A DNA stretch of 35,084 bases, from NCBI GenBank assembly GCA_016463225.1, contig JAEMRT010000019.1, positions 31,422-66,505 on the forward strand, given 5' to 3'. This document shows, piece by piece, positions 8,523-16,341 of this stretch. Under the pieces are notes generated by a model. It saw only the letters and a program-made list of their open reading frames with translations, was not told where the DNA came from and made no database searches. This stretch comes from Sphingopyxis sp. (lineage in GTDB: Bacteria > Pseudomonadota > Alphaproteobacteria > Sphingomonadales > Sphingomonadaceae). The first letter of the stretch is position 1. Each line of letters starts with the position of its first letter. The position numbers and the translations under genes are program-made.

Positions 8523-8529
8523 CGCGGCG

Positions 8530-8991
8530 ATGGATCGCAGCAACTGGGATGTGCCGCGCGAGGATTTTCGGGTCCATGAGACGGTGCGGGTGCGTTTCAA
8601 CGAAATCGACGGGCAGAACATCGTCTTCAACGGCAATTATCTGGTTTACGCCGATATCGGGGTGACAGAATATTTCCGCGCGCTCGGCGAAGGTCAGCCC
8701 GGTCCCTATTTTCACCAATATGGTACAGATATTCGCGAGGTGCATTGCGAGATCGACTATCATGGCTCGGCGCGGCTTGATGAGCGGATCACGATCGCGG
8801 CGCGGGTCAGCCGCTTCGAACGGACAAGTTTCACCGTCCATTGCGCCATTTTTCGGGACAGTGAACGGCTGACCGATATCGAGATCAGCTATGCGCATAT
8901 CGACCTCGACAGCGGCGGGGCGACGCCGCTTCCGGGCAGTTTCATTGCCGAAGTGCGCCGATTCGAAAAGCGGACGCCGCTGCAAGAGTGA
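8530..8991 (+). CDS. acyl-CoA thioesterase, 4HBT / YbgC-FadM hotdog family
   Basis: A 153-residue single hotdog domain. The family motif is RFNEIDGQNIVFNGNYLVY (residues about 22-40), where the Asp after NEI is the expected catalytic residue and NIVFNGNYL forms the start of the central helix. It likely hydrolyses a cytosolic acyl- or aroyl-CoA thioester. The ATG at 8530 lies only 7 bases after the aminopeptidase stop, so the two genes are probably co-transcribed. An open frame continues upstream inside the aminopeptidase gene, but this start puts the motif at the normal distance. The substrate is unknown. Confidence 0.9.
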   Translation: MDRSNWDVPREDFRVHETVRVRFNEIDGQNIVFNGNYLVYADIGVTEYFRALGEGQPGPYFHQYGTDIREVHCEIDYHGSARLDERITIAARVSRFERTSFTVHCAIFRDSERLTDIEISYAHIDLDSGGATPLPGSFIAEVRRFEKRTPLQE

Positions 8992-9045
8992 TTCGCGAAT
9001 CGCCGGGCGAGTGCGAATATCTGCATCTCTCAACCAAAAAGGTCG

Positions 9046-9073
9046 AAAAAAAAGGGCCACCCGAGGGTGGCCC
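9046..9073 (-). terminator. intrinsic terminator with 8-U tract (minus strand)
   Basis: Perfect GC-rich stem GGGCCACC/GGUGGCCC with a four-base loop (CUCG), directly followed on the minus strand by eight T. On the plus strand the hairpin is followed by ATGAAAGTTTT, so it would work poorly for the thioesterase gene. It is oriented to end the candidate sRNA. Confidence 0.7.
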
Positions 9074-9107
9074 ATGAAAGTTTTGGGAGAGGATGCCTAA
9101 AAGGCAT
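9046..9107 (-). ncRNA. candidate trans-acting small RNA, about 62 nt
   Basis: On the minus strand, three parts follow one another with no start codon or frame: a 5' hairpin AUGCC-UUUUA-GGCAU (9093-9107), an unpaired pyrimidine-rich stretch CCUCUCCCAAAACUUUC, and a strong terminator (9-bp arms GGGCCACCC/GGGUGGCCC at 9054-9073, then eight U). A promoter-like TTGCAC-16-CAAUAU pair ends 5 bases before the first hairpin. The CUCUCCC stretch is complementary to Shine-Dalgarno-like purine tracts, as in several alphaproteobacterial sRNAs such as the suhB/MmgR class. Membership of that family is a guess to be tested. Nothing else in the gap would need a minus-strand terminator, because no minus-strand gene ends here. 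Confidence 0.55.
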
Positions 9108-9111
9108 GCTC

Positions 9112-9139
9112 ATATTGCAGCGCACAAAAAATTGTGCAA
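9112..9139 (-). promoter_or_regulatory. candidate sigma-70 promoter of the sRNA
   Basis: Reading the minus strand, TTGCAC (9139-9134) is followed after 16 bases by CAATAT (9117-9112). The expected start, 6-7 bases further on, falls at 9106-9105, within the 5' hairpin that begins at 9107. The spacer holds the palindrome GCACAA-AAAA-TTGTGC (9122-9137), which could be an operator. Confidence 0.4.
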
Positions 9140-9175
9140 CTGCGAAATAAGCATCTGCACTTGCATTTTTTGCAA
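9122..9175. repeat. two A/T-centred inverted repeats
   Basis: GCACAA-AAAA-TTGTGC at 9122-9137 and TTGCA-TTTTT-TGCAA at 9161-9175 are both perfect-arm palindromes with an A/T core, and other TGCA/TGCAA words lie between and after them. The first covers the spacer of the candidate sRNA promoter. They may be protein-binding sites for the sRNA or for the plus-strand gene that starts at 9255. Confidence 0.5.
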
Positions 9176-9254
9176 TCGTCGACGGCCACAACAATCATTT
9201 GGTGCAATCCTCGGCCCTCTCGCAAATTGCCGCGACATCGCCTAAATTGGTCCC

Positions 9255-9722
9255 ATGGGAATGTTCAACAACGTCGATGTCGGCGGCGGCCTGTCCGATT
9301 TCTGGGCCTATATCCGTGCGCCGCGCCCGCATCGCTGGGCGAGCTGGGGACTCGCGGTCGTGCTGCCGCTCGTCATCTTTTATGGCTTTTCCGAGCATTT
9401 GATCCGCACCGAAGAGCCAAAGGCGCAGATCATCTATTTCGAAAACTGGTCGGCGGATCGCAGCGACGCCGAGATCCGCGCCGAATGGGTCGCGCGCGCC
9501 AAGGAAACCACGCGCGCCAACGCCGAAAAGCGCGCCGAATATCAGCGGCTCGCCGACATGATGGGGGTCGCATATGATTCGGCCGAGGCCGACAAGGTAA
9601 CCCGCGAAACGCTCGGCGAAGCGGAGGCGGCGGCCGCGAAGCAGAAAAAGCCGGTCCCGGTCCAGCGCTCCACTCTGGCCGAGCGCGCGGCGCGTGGGTC
9701 GCCATCGCAAGTCGCCGACTGA
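9255..9722 (+). CDS. hypothetical single-pass membrane protein
   Basis: A 155-residue protein with a Gly/Asp-containing N-terminus, one hydrophobic segment at about 28-46 (WASWGLAVVLPLVIFYGFS), and a charged, Ala/Glu/Lys-rich C-terminal part (about 60-130) likely to be helical. Positive residues before the membrane segment (RAPRPHR) suggest the N-terminus is cytoplasmic and most of the protein periplasmic. No family is recognised. It ends 4 bases before ribD and may be in the same transcript. The start could also be the ATG at 9261. The Asn/Trp-rich piece IIYFENWSADRS is distinctive and may help in searches. Confidence 0.75.
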   Translation: MGMFNNVDVGGGLSDFWAYIRAPRPHRWASWGLAVVLPLVIFYGFSEHLIRTEEPKAQIIYFENWSADRSDAEIRAEWVARAKETTRANAEKRAEYQRLADMMGVAYDSAEADKVTRETLGEAEAAAAKQKKPVPVQRSTLAERAARGSPSQVAD

Positions 9723-9726
9723 TCGC

Positions 9727-10701
9727 ATGCAGCGCCCGTCCGCCGATACCGACTGGATGGCGGCCGCCATCGCGCTGTCGCAGCGCGGCCGGCCAGCGTC
9801 AGCGCCGAACCCCAATGTCGGTTGCCTGATCGTCAGCGATGGCGTCGTGGTCGCACGCGGCTGGACGCAGGCAGGCGGGCGTCCGCACGCCGAGGCAATC
9901 GCGCTGGCGCTGGCGGGTGATGCGGCGCGCGGCGCCACCGCCTATGTGACGCTCGAACCTTGCGCGCACGCCAGCTCGCGCGGACCCTGCTGCACCGACA
10001 CGCTGATCGCCGCGGGCGTTGCGCGCGTCGTCATCGCCGCGCAGGATCCCGATCCCCGCACCGATGGCCAGGGTGTCGCACGACTACGCGAGGCGGGGAT
10101 CGAGGTTGTCGCAGGCGTCCTAGCCGCCGAAGCGCGCGCCGCGATGGCGCCCTGGTGGACGCGGCAAGCCGCAAGGCGGCCGTTCGTCACGCTCAAGCTC
10201 GCAACCTCGCTCGACGGCTGCATTGCGATGGCTGACGGGTCGAGCCGCTGGATCACCGGCGATCGCGCCCGCGCGCACGGCCACCTCGAACGCGCGCGCC
10301 ATCAGGCGATCCTTGTCGGGCGCGGCACGCTGGCGGCTGACAATCCCGGGCTCGATGTGCGACTGGCCGGATTGGAGGATCGCAGCCCGAAGAAGCTGCT
10401 GCTGACCTCGGGCAAAGCGCCAGCAGGCTGGACCGCCGTCGCTTCGCCCGATGCGATCGACGATGTCGATTCGGTGCTGGTCGAGGGCGGTGCCAGCGCG
10501 GCGTCGGCCTTCCTCGGCGCCGATCGCGTCGATCGCCTGCTCCTCTACCGCGCCCCGATCCTGATCGGCGGCGGCAAGCCCGCGCTGGGCGACATCGGGC
10601 GGACCGACCTTGCGGACGCGCATGGCCGCTGGTGCCTGACCGACAGCCGCCTGCTTGGCAGCGACCGACTCGACGTTTACGAGCGGGTCAGAGAAGGATA
10701 A
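9727..10701 (+). CDS. ribD: bifunctional diaminohydroxyphosphoribosylaminopyrimidine deaminase / uracil reductase RibD
   Basis: Catalyses the second and third dedicated steps of riboflavin synthesis in the cytosol. The 324-residue protein has a zinc-dependent cytidine-deaminase-like domain (about 1-145) with HAE at 54-56 and the zinc cysteines Cys79 and Cys88 (EPCAHASSRGPC). An NADPH-dependent reductase domain follows (about 155-324) with the typical ATSLDGCIA, SRWITGDRAR and GRGTLAADNP motifs. The ATG at 9727 is chosen because it follows the previous stop by 4 bases and sits just before the conserved start of the deaminase domain. ribE follows after 9 bases. No FMN riboswitch is visible upstream. 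Confidence 0.96.
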   Translation: MQRPSADTDWMAAAIALSQRGRPASAPNPNVGCLIVSDGVVVARGWTQAGGRPHAEAIALALAGDAARGATAYVTLEPCAHASSRGPCCTDTLIAAGVARVVIAAQDPDPRTDGQGVARLREAGIEVVAGVLAAEARAAMAPWWTRQAARRPFVTLKLATSLDGCIAMADGSSRWITGDRARAHGHLERARHQAILVGRGTLAADNPGLDVRLAGLEDRSPKKLLLTSGKAPAGWTAVASPDAIDDVDSVLVEGGASAASAFLGADRVDRLLLYRAPILIGGGKPALGDIGRTDLADAHGRWCLTDSRLLGSDRLDVYERVREG

Positions 10702-10710
10702 GCGCTCCCC

Positions 10711-11325
10711 ATGTTCACCGGCATCATCACCGACATCGGCACCGTTCGTTCGCGCGAGGATCGCGGCGACACGCGGCTGGTCATCGCGACCCGCTACGAC
10801 ACCGGCACCATTGACCTGGGGGCATCGATCGCCTGTTCGGGGGCGTGCCTGACCGTCGTCGACAAGGGCGCCGATGCGGACGGGCATTGGTTCGCGATCG
10901 ATGCGAGCGCCGAAACGCTTGCCTGCACCGCAGCGGGAATGTGGGACGCTGGTCGCCGCCTGAACCTCGAACGCGCGCTGAGGGTCGGCGACGAGCTGGG
11001 TGGGCATATCGTCACCGGGCATGTCGATGCGGTGGGGACGATCGCGTCGGTTGTGCCGGTCGGCGACAGTGTGACGGTCACCGTTGCGGCGCCCGCCGCG
11101 CTGGCTCCGCATATCGCCCCGAAAGGGTCGATCACCGTCGATGGCGTGTCGCTGACCGTGAACGACGTCACCGACCAGCCCGATGGCAGCGCGCATTTCA
11201 CGCTCAACATCATCCCGCACACGCAGGAAATGACGACGCTCGACGAGGCCGCGGCGGGGCGGTCGGTCAACCTCGAGATCGACATCCTCGCGCGCTATCT
11301 GGCGCGAATGCAGGCGCGGGGCTAA
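10711..11325 (+). CDS. ribE: riboflavin synthase alpha subunit RibE
   Basis: Dismutates two 6,7-dimethyl-8-ribityllumazine molecules to riboflavin and the pyrimidinedione, the last step of the pathway. The 204-residue protein begins with the hallmark MFTGIITDIG and contains two lumazine-binding beta-barrel repeats (about 1-95 and 96-190; the second has GHVDAVGTI and SLTVNDV). A homotrimer is typical. It follows ribD by 9 bases, so the two form an operon. Its stop is directly followed by palindromic repeat copy 2. The partner enzyme lumazine synthase (ribH) lies at 18175-18600. Some schemes call this gene ribC. Confidence 0.96.
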   Translation: MFTGIITDIGTVRSREDRGDTRLVIATRYDTGTIDLGASIACSGACLTVVDKGADADGHWFAIDASAETLACTAAGMWDAGRRLNLERALRVGDELGGHIVTGHVDAVGTIASVVPVGDSVTVTVAAPAALAPHIAPKGSITVDGVSLTVNDVTDQPDGSAHFTLNIIPHTQEMTTLDEAAAGRSVNLEIDILARYLARMQARG

Positions 11326-11326
11326 G

Positions 11327-11415
11327 CGTCGCCCCCGCGCAGGCGGGGCCGTCGTCGGGCTTGCTTTCCGTGACGGTGTAAAACTCCAGCGATCCCCGCC
11401 GGCGCGGGGACGACG
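11327..11415. repeat. palindromic intergenic repeat, copy 2
   Basis: Left arm CGTCGCCCCCGCGCAGGCGG (from 11327) and right arm CCCCGCCGGCGCGGGGACGACG (11394-11415, shown by ends only in pairing terms) are inverted and flank about 45 bases of variable loop. It fills the whole 91-base gap between the convergent stops of ribE and mmcB. The arms are more diverged than in copy 1. It could act as a two-way terminator. Confidence 0.75.
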
Positions 11416-11416
11416 A

Positions 11417-11887
11417 TTAACCCTCGATCCACCCCGCTGCCAGTTCGGGATCGCTTGCGACCATCGACCGCCGCATCGCGAGCCTGCCGATTCGCAACAG
11501 TTCGGCCTTGCGCCGCGCCGGGGCGAGGTTGCAACTCGCCGCTTCGCGCATGACCGCGGCGCCATAGCGGTCGGCGATGATCAGGCCTGACGTTTCGGGG
11601 CGATAGTCGGGGGTGTCGAGGATCGCGGGGTCGAGCCCCGACGCCAATGCCCAGTAAAAGCGGTCGCACCAGTCGCAATAGTCGGGCCATTTGCCGTCGC
11701 CATGCAGGTCGGCGCGGCTGACCTTGATCTCGACAATGGTGATCTGACCCTTGGCGTCGATCGCGGTCAGGTCGGTGCGCCGCCCGTTGGGCAAAGGCAC
11801 CTCGGGGATCGCGACCAGACCCTGCTGCGCGAACAGCCGGCACACGCCGCGCGCGACGTCCGCGGCGGTCATCAGGTCGCTCGCCAT
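11417..11887 (-). CDS. mmcB: MmcB-family DNA repair protein (DUF1052)
   Basis: A 156-residue protein of the family named after Caulobacter MmcB, a putative endonuclease linked to the mitomycin C / ImuABC-related damage response. The motif RRTDLTAID...ITIVEIKVS (about residues 36-58) looks like a PD-(D/E)xK nuclease core with Asp, Glu and Lys present. GKWPDYCDWCDRFYWAL is typical of the family. It starts 13 bases after the ssb stop on the same strand, which suggests co-expression with SSB and supports a DNA-related role. Biochemical activity is inferred from fold resemblance only. Confidence 0.88.
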   Translation of the reverse strand: MASDLMTAADVARGVCRLFAQQGLVAIPEVPLPNGRRTDLTAIDAKGQITIVEIKVSRADLHGDGKWPDYCDWCDRFYWALASGLDPAILDTPDYRPETSGLIIADRYGAAVMREAASCNLAPARRKAELLRIGRLAMRRSMVASDPELAAGWIEG

Positions 11888-11900
11888 CGCTCAACTATGC

Positions 11901-12440
11901 TCAGAAGGGGACGTCGTCGTCCAGATCGTCGTCGAAGGGCGGGCGTCCGCCGCCGCTGCCGCCGCCGGACGATCCGCCCGAACCGCCGCCCTGGTTCCAG
12001 CCGCCGCCTGAGCCGCCGCCCGAAGACCCGCCGCCATTGCCCCAGCTATCCTCGCCGCCGCCGCCGCGCGATCCGCCGCCGCCACCCGGGGCGCCGTCGA
12101 GCATGGTAAGCGCGCCGCCGATACCGGCGATCACGACTTCTGTGGTATATTTGTCGTTGCCGTCGCGGTCCTGCCATTTGCGGGTGCGCAGCGAACCTTC
12201 GATGTAAACCTTCGAGCCCTTTTTCAGATAGCGTTCGACGACCCCGACCAGACCTTCGCCGTTGATCACGACATTATGCCATTCGGTGCGCTCCTTACGC
12301 TCACCGGTCATGCGGTCTTTCCACTGTTCGGAGGTCGCGATGCGGATGTTGGCGATCTTGCCGCCATTCTGGAACGACTTGATTTCAGGATCAGCGCCCA
12401 GATTGCCGATCAAAATTACCTTGTTGACGCTGCCAGCCAT
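11901..12440 (-). CDS. ssb: single-stranded DNA-binding protein SSB
   Basis: Binds single-stranded DNA during replication and repair. The 179-residue protein has the OB-fold at residues 1-110 ([20 protein letters not shown], then [22 protein letters not shown]), a long Gly/Ser-rich low-complexity linker (about 115-165), and the acidic tail [11 protein letters not shown] that recruits partner proteins. The start ATG at 12440 fits the family N-terminus. It lies 31 bases downstream of feoB on the same strand, and mmcB follows. The linker is coded by GGC/GGT-rich DNA (about 11940-12090), a stretch open to slippage or assembly error. Confidence 0.97.
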   Translation of the reverse strand: MAGSVNKVILIGNLGADPEIKSFQNGGKIANIRIATSEQWKDRMTGERKERTEWHNVVINGEGLVGVVERYLKKGSKVYIEGSLRTRKWQDRDGNDKYTTEVVIAGIGGALTMLDGAPGGGGGSRGGGGEDSWGNGGGSSGGGSGGGWNQGGGSGGSSGGGSGGGRPPFDDDLDDDVPF

Positions 12441-12471
12441 GCCGCTCCGCTCCGCTTGAATGTTGGAAGGA

Positions 12472-14343
12472 TCAGCCTAGTCCAAAGGCAACGGCTGTCC
12501 AGTATGTGATACCAGCAGCGGCATAGGCGAGCGCGAACAAATAGCCAACCATGAAGAGGGGCCAGCGCCACCCATTTGTTTCCCTACGGGTGATCGCGAT
12601 CGTCGAAATGCACTGCGGCGCGAACACGAACCACGCCAGGAACGCGAGCGCGGTGGCGATGCTCCAGCGGCCCTGCAAGCGTTCGCTCAGCGACTGCGCC
12701 ATCGCTTCTTCATCGTCGCCCGCCTCGATCGCATTGGCGGTGGCGAGCGCCGACACCGCTACCTCGCGCGCCGCCATCGCGGGGATCAGCGCGAGCGCGA
12801 TGTCATGGTTGAACCCGATCGGCGCGACGATGACTTCCAGCCCGCTCGCGATGCGGCCGGCGACGCTGTAATCGACCTGGCTCTGCGCGCTGTCGGTCGG
12901 CACCTTGGGATAGCTCAGCAACAGCCACAGCGCGATCGTGGTGACAAAGATGATCGTGCCGGCGCGGCGCAGGAAGATCCACGCGCGTTGCCACAGTGCG
13001 ATGCCGACATCGCGCAGCCGCGGCCATTGATAGCGCGGCATTTCCATCATGAAGCCCGCGGCATTGCCCTTGGCGACGGTCCGGCGCAGCACCAGCGCGA
13101 CGACGAGCGCGCCGACGATGCCCGACAGGTAGAGCCCGAACAGCACCAGCCCCTGCAGTCCGACGGGCGAGCCGCCGACGTTGGTGTTCGGGATGAAGGC
13201 GCCGATGATCAGTGTATAAACCGGCAGCCGCGCCGAACAGGTCATCAGCGGCGCGATCAATATCGTCGTCAGCCGGTCCTTCGCATCGGGGATCGCGCGC
13301 GTCGCCATGATCCCGGGGACCGCGCAGGCAAAGCTCGACAGCAGCGGAATGAAGCCACGACCCGACAATCCGACCTTGGCCATGATGCCGTCCATCAGGA
13401 ACGCGGCGCGGGTCATATAGCCCGACGCTTCGAGCAGCAGGATGAAGAGGAACAGGATCAGGATCTGCGGCAGGAAGACGATCACCGACCCGACCCCGCC
13501 GAGGACGCCCTCGATGATCAGTCCGCGCAGGAAACCGTCGGGCAGCGCCGCGGTCACGGCTTTCTGCAAGGCCGCGATACCGCCCTCGATCCAGCCGATC
13601 GGCGCTTCGGACCAAGCATAGACCCCCTGGAACATCACGAACATCAGCGCCAGCAGGATCAGGAACCCGGCGACCGGATGTAGCACGACTGCATCGACGC
13701 GCCCGGTCCAGCGGCGCACCGGGGTTTCGAACAGCGTCGCGGCGCGCGCGATCGCCCGCGCCCGTTGGTGCAGCGCGACGTCGGACGGCGGCGGTGCGGG
13801 CTGGGCGATGGCTTGCGTCTGGTGCGAGAGGATCGCGCCGTCGACCGCCGCGAGCAGGTCGGTCAGCCCGCGCTTGCGCACCGCCACGGTCGGCACCACC
13901 GGCACGCCGAGTTCGCGCGACACGATTGCGGGGTCGAGCGTCAGTCCGTCGCGCTCCGCCAGATCGAGCATGTTGAGCGCGACCACCGTCGGCAGCCCGA
14001 GCGCGATCAGTTCGAGCGCGAAGCAGAGATGATTGTCGAGGTTGGCAGCATCGACGACGACGATGAGTGCGTCGGGGCGCCGTTCGCCCGCCTGCTGACC
14101 CAGCACGACATCGCGCGTCACCGCCTCGTCGGGACTGGCGGGGGTCAGGCTGTAACTACCGGGCAGGTCGACCAGCGACACGGGGCGCCCGTCGGCAAAG
14201 CTGGCGTGGCCCGCTTTGCGTTCGACCGTGACGCCGGGATAATTGGCGATCTTCTGCCGCGCGCCCGTCAGCGCGTTGAACAGGCTCGATTTGCCGGCAT
14301 TGGGATTGCCGACCAGCGCGATCGTCGGGATGGCAGCGGTCAT
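12472..14343 (-). CDS. feoB: ferrous iron transporter FeoB
   Basis: Inner-membrane Fe(II) transporter with an N-terminal GTPase. The 623-residue protein has the G-domain motifs G1 GNPNAGKS (12-19), G3 DLPG (59-62) and G4 NMLD (124-127), a helical GDI-like linker, then the membrane part from about 215 with the two gate regions. Conserved [20 protein letters not shown] and the second gate [11 protein letters not shown] are clear. It is somewhat shorter than E. coli FeoB (773), as in many alphaproteobacteria. The ATG at 14343 overlaps the feoA stop (ATGA). There is no feoC. Regulation by iron through the site before feoA is likely. Confidence 0.97.
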   Translation of the reverse strand: MTAAIPTIALVGNPNAGKSSLFNALTGARQKIANYPGVTVERKAGHASFADGRPVSLVDLPGSYSLTPASPDEAVTRDVVLGQQAGERRPDALIVVVDAANLDNHLCFALELIALGLPTVVALNMLDLAERDGLTLDPAIVSRELGVPVVPTVAVRKRGLTDLLAAVDGAILSHQTQAIAQPAPPPSDVALHQRARAIARAATLFETPVRRWTGRVDAVVLHPVAGFLILLALMFVMFQGVYAWSEAPIGWIEGGIAALQKAVTAALPDGFLRGLIIEGVLGGVGSVIVFLPQILILFLFILLLEASGYMTRAAFLMDGIMAKVGLSGRGFIPLLSSFACAVPGIMATRAIPDAKDRLTTILIAPLMTCSARLPVYTLIIGAFIPNTNVGGSPVGLQGLVLFGLYLSGIVGALVVALVLRRTVAKGNAAGFMMEMPRYQWPRLRDVGIALWQRAWIFLRRAGTIIFVTTIALWLLLSYPKVPTDSAQSQVDYSVAGRIASGLEVIVAPIGFNHDIALALIPAMAAREVAVSALATANAIEAGDDEEAMAQSLSERLQGRWSIATALAFLAWFVFAPQCISTIAITRRETNGWRWPLFMVGYLFALAYAAAGITYWTAVAFGLG

Positions 14344-14591
14344 GATGCAGCCGGCGCCACTTCGATCATCGCCGCCTGTCGCGCGCGGATGATCACCTGC
14401 ATCCGCCCGATCGACAGCGCGAGCGGGTCGCGCGAAAACAGGCTGCCGCGGTGCAGCGGGGTAACTTCGATCCCCTCCATCAACCCGAATTCGCGCAGCC
14501 GCCGACCCTCGTCAACCGACATATGATCCCAATCGATACGGGAAATGCGGACAGCGACGCCGAGCGGCGCGGAATCGAGCTTTGGGTTCAT
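14340..14591 (-). CDS. feoA: FeoA-family ferrous iron transport accessory protein
   Basis: An 83-residue SH3-like cytoplasmic protein that supports FeoB. Family features seen are the GLMEGIEVTPLHRGSLFSRDPLALSIG core, with the turn between two beta-strands, and RMQVIIRARQA near the end. The start is the ATG at 14591. It is coupled to feoB by a 4-base ATGA overlap. A Fur-box-like sequence lies immediately upstream. Confidence 0.93.
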   Translation of the reverse strand: MNPKLDSAPLGVAVRISRIDWDHMSVDEGRRLREFGLMEGIEVTPLHRGSLFSRDPLALSIGRMQVIIRARQAAMIEVAPAAS

Positions 14592-14593
14592 TT

Positions 14594-14612
14594 GCTAGCG
14601 ATTATCAATAAC
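14594..14612 (-). promoter_or_regulatory. candidate Fur box of feoAB
   Basis: On the minus strand GTTATTGATAATCGCTAGC matches 14 of 19 positions of the classical GATAATGATAATCATTATC consensus, with the central TGATAATC intact. It ends 2 bases before the feoA start, so bound repressor would block transcription or early elongation. It could instead be used by another iron regulator. Confidence 0.5.
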
Positions 14613-14645
14613 AGACGGGCGGCGCCAGTCCCTTGTGCGTCGCGG

Positions 14646-15317
14646 CTAGCGCCCCGGATAGCGCAGTCGCCCGACAAAGCGGGCAAGGCTGGGGCGTTCG
14701 ATGCCGCGCGATGCGCGGCGATACTTCCAGCTTTCGAAGCGCATGACCTGATCGATCCGGCGCGCCAGAAAGGCGCGAGTGTCGGCGAAACCGTCGCTCT
14801 CGTCGTTCAGAAACACCGCCATCGTCGAGGCATAGACTGCGCCAAGGATCGCCCGCTTGCTGTAGTGATTATAGTCGGTCGCGGTGTCGCCCGCGAGCCG
14901 CCACATGATGTCGGCGCTGCGCCAGCCGAGCTTGGCCGCGAAGGGAACATTGGTAGGGAGCGCCAACAGCGCCAGTGCGCGGCGCAGCGATTCGCGGCCG
15001 GGTGCGAGCAGGTCGATACGCGTTTCGACGAGGGTGGTGATGCGTTCGCGAATCTTGAGCATCGCCAGCTTTTCGGCGGGCCATTTCGCCGCCATGCGAT
15101 CGTCGATGTCAGCGAACCAGGCATCGACCATATCGCGCCCGCCGCCCGGAAAGGCGAGGCGCGCGATGTCGGGATCGACCGCGGCGCGGCGCGCGGCGTC
15201 GGCGAGCGCGGCGGCGCCAAAGCCGTCGAACGCCGCCGACGACGCAATCAGCGGTGCGAGCGCGGCGCGGATTTCATCGAGGGTCGGATCGGCGGGAAGG
15301 ATTGAGGCCATGGCCAT
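14646..15317 (-). CDS. COQ9-family protein (ubiquinone biosynthesis)
   Basis: A 223-residue protein related to eukaryotic COQ9, a lipid-binding protein that assists the ubiquinone pathway hydroxylase. It is all-alpha with a TetR-like fold. Family signs are an N-terminal DEIRAALAPLIASSAAFDGF region, the central LALLALPTNVPFAAKLGWRSADIMWRLAGD and YSKRAILGAVYASTMAVFLND, and a C-terminal amphipathic stretch. The ATG at 15317 overlaps the stop of the EamA gene by one base (TGATG), pointing to translational coupling; Met3 at 15311 is the alternative. A TetR-type repressor is unlikely because the DNA-recognition helix pattern is not seen. Confidence 0.85.
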   Translation of the reverse strand: MAMASILPADPTLDEIRAALAPLIASSAAFDGFGAAALADAARRAAVDPDIARLAFPGGGRDMVDAWFADIDDRMAAKWPAEKLAMLKIRERITTLVETRIDLLAPGRESLRRALALLALPTNVPFAAKLGWRSADIMWRLAGDTATDYNHYSKRAILGAVYASTMAVFLNDESDGFADTRAFLARRIDQVMRFESWKYRRASRGIERPSLARFVGRLRYPGR

Positions 15318-16228
15318 CAGATAGGCGCTGTGCGGCGGCTCGGCAACCGGATCAGCACCAGCGCAGCGCCGACCAGCATGCCGCCGAAAATGTCGATCGG
15401 GCCGAGCAGCTCGCCGAACGCCAGCCATCCCGCCAGCGCGGCGACCGCGGGCTGGACGAGCAGGGTCAACCCGATCACGAGTGGCGAGAAGCGCGGCAGC
15501 GACCACGTCATCAGCCCCTGCCCGATGATCTGGCTGGTCAGCGCGAGCAGGATCAGCGGGGTCCAGTTCTGTGGCATGATCGTCTCGCCCAGCGCGAGCG
15601 CGGTGCCGAGCAGGATCGGAACGCAGACGAGCGAGGAAATCGCGAGCGCGGTCCACGGCTCGAGCGCCCCGCGCACCCGAAGCATCAAAAGGACATAGAC
15701 GGTATAAAGCACCCCCGCGAGCAGGCTGAGCAGGTCGCCGACCAGATAGGCGGGCGACAGTTCGTAACTTTGCCCCATGAGCAACGCCGACCCGGCAAAG
15801 GCGAGCAGGATTGCCAGCGCCTGCCACCCGCGCGGCCAGCTGCGCGCGAGAAAAATGCCCCAGATTACGAGCAGCAGGCTGGCGCAATTGCCGAACAGCG
15901 TCGCGTTGGCGACCTTGGTCTGGAGGATGCCGATATGCCAGGCGGCGAGGTCGAGCGCGAAAAAGATGCCCGCGGCGCTCGCGACCAGAATCGCGCCGCG
16001 CGGCGGTAACCGCCCGCCGCTCTCGCGCCACGCCAGCGCGAGCAGGAAGGGCAGAGCGATCGCCATGCGCCAGAAGGCCGAGGCGGTCGGCCCGGTGTCG
16101 GCGAGGCGGACCAGCAGCGCGCCGATCGACAGCGAAATATTGCCCGCGAGCAGCGCCAGAAACGCCCAGCGCCCTACGCCCGGCGTCGCGGTGTCTTTCT
16201 CGTCGAGGCTTTCGATCTTGGCTGTCAT
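15317..16228 (-). CDS. EamA / DMT-superfamily transporter
   Basis: A 303-residue inner-membrane protein with about ten hydrophobic segments arranged as two EamA repeats of five (about 20-150 and 160-290). The first repeat has ALLAGNISLSIGALLVRLA and FWRMAIALPFLLALAWRES, the second LEPWTALAISSLVCVPILLG. The end of the second repeat (WLAFGELLGPIDIFGGMLVG) is characteristic. The substrate is unknown; this superfamily exports amino acids and other metabolites. It is coupled to the COQ9 gene and divergent from the ene-reductase across 113 bases. Confidence 0.9.
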   Translation of the reverse strand: MTAKIESLDEKDTATPGVGRWAFLALLAGNISLSIGALLVRLADTGPTASAFWRMAIALPFLLALAWRESGGRLPPRGAILVASAAGIFFALDLAAWHIGILQTKVANATLFGNCASLLLVIWGIFLARSWPRGWQALAILLAFAGSALLMGQSYELSPAYLVGDLLSLLAGVLYTVYVLLMLRVRGALEPWTALAISSLVCVPILLGTALALGETIMPQNWTPLILLALTSQIIGQGLMTWSLPRFSPLVIGLTLLVQPAVAALAGWLAFGELLGPIDIFGGMLVGAALVLIRLPSRRTAPI

Positions 16229-16341
16229 TTAGATTTTCTTTTGATACTGACCATTGTGCAGGCACCGCGGCGACCATAGCTTTGCGGGCCATAGCGGCGC
16301 CCCGATCGGTCGTCGCCGGAAATTTGGAACGTGGAGGATTT

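Noticed and set aside
8990..9001. Perfect palindrome GATTCGCGAATC at the thioesterase stop as an operator or terminator
   Set aside because: It is only 12 bases, with no T-run after it and no promoter nearby; chance is likely.
9694..9726. Upstream start for ribD inside the previous gene
   Set aside because: It adds 11 residues not seen in RibD and overlaps the preceding gene; the ATG at 9727 fits the domain start.
9600..9727. FMN riboswitch upstream of ribD or ribB
   Set aside because: None of the conserved RFN-element segments could be found before 9727 or before 19886. This was by eye, so a covariance search would be decisive.
11938..12090. Tandem-repeat or CRISPR-like GC-rich region
   Set aside because: It is the coding region of the Gly/Ser-rich linker of SSB; the repeats follow codon periodicity and there are no spacers.
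12805..13683. Plus-strand open frame of 292 codons opposite feoB
   Set aside because: The composition (Arg, Asp, Gln, His) is that of an antisense frame, and FeoB on the other strand is certain.
15811..16341. N-terminal extension of the ene-reductase frame
   Set aside because: It is antisense to the EamA transporter. A strong GGAGG stands before the ATG at 16342, where the OYE family starts.
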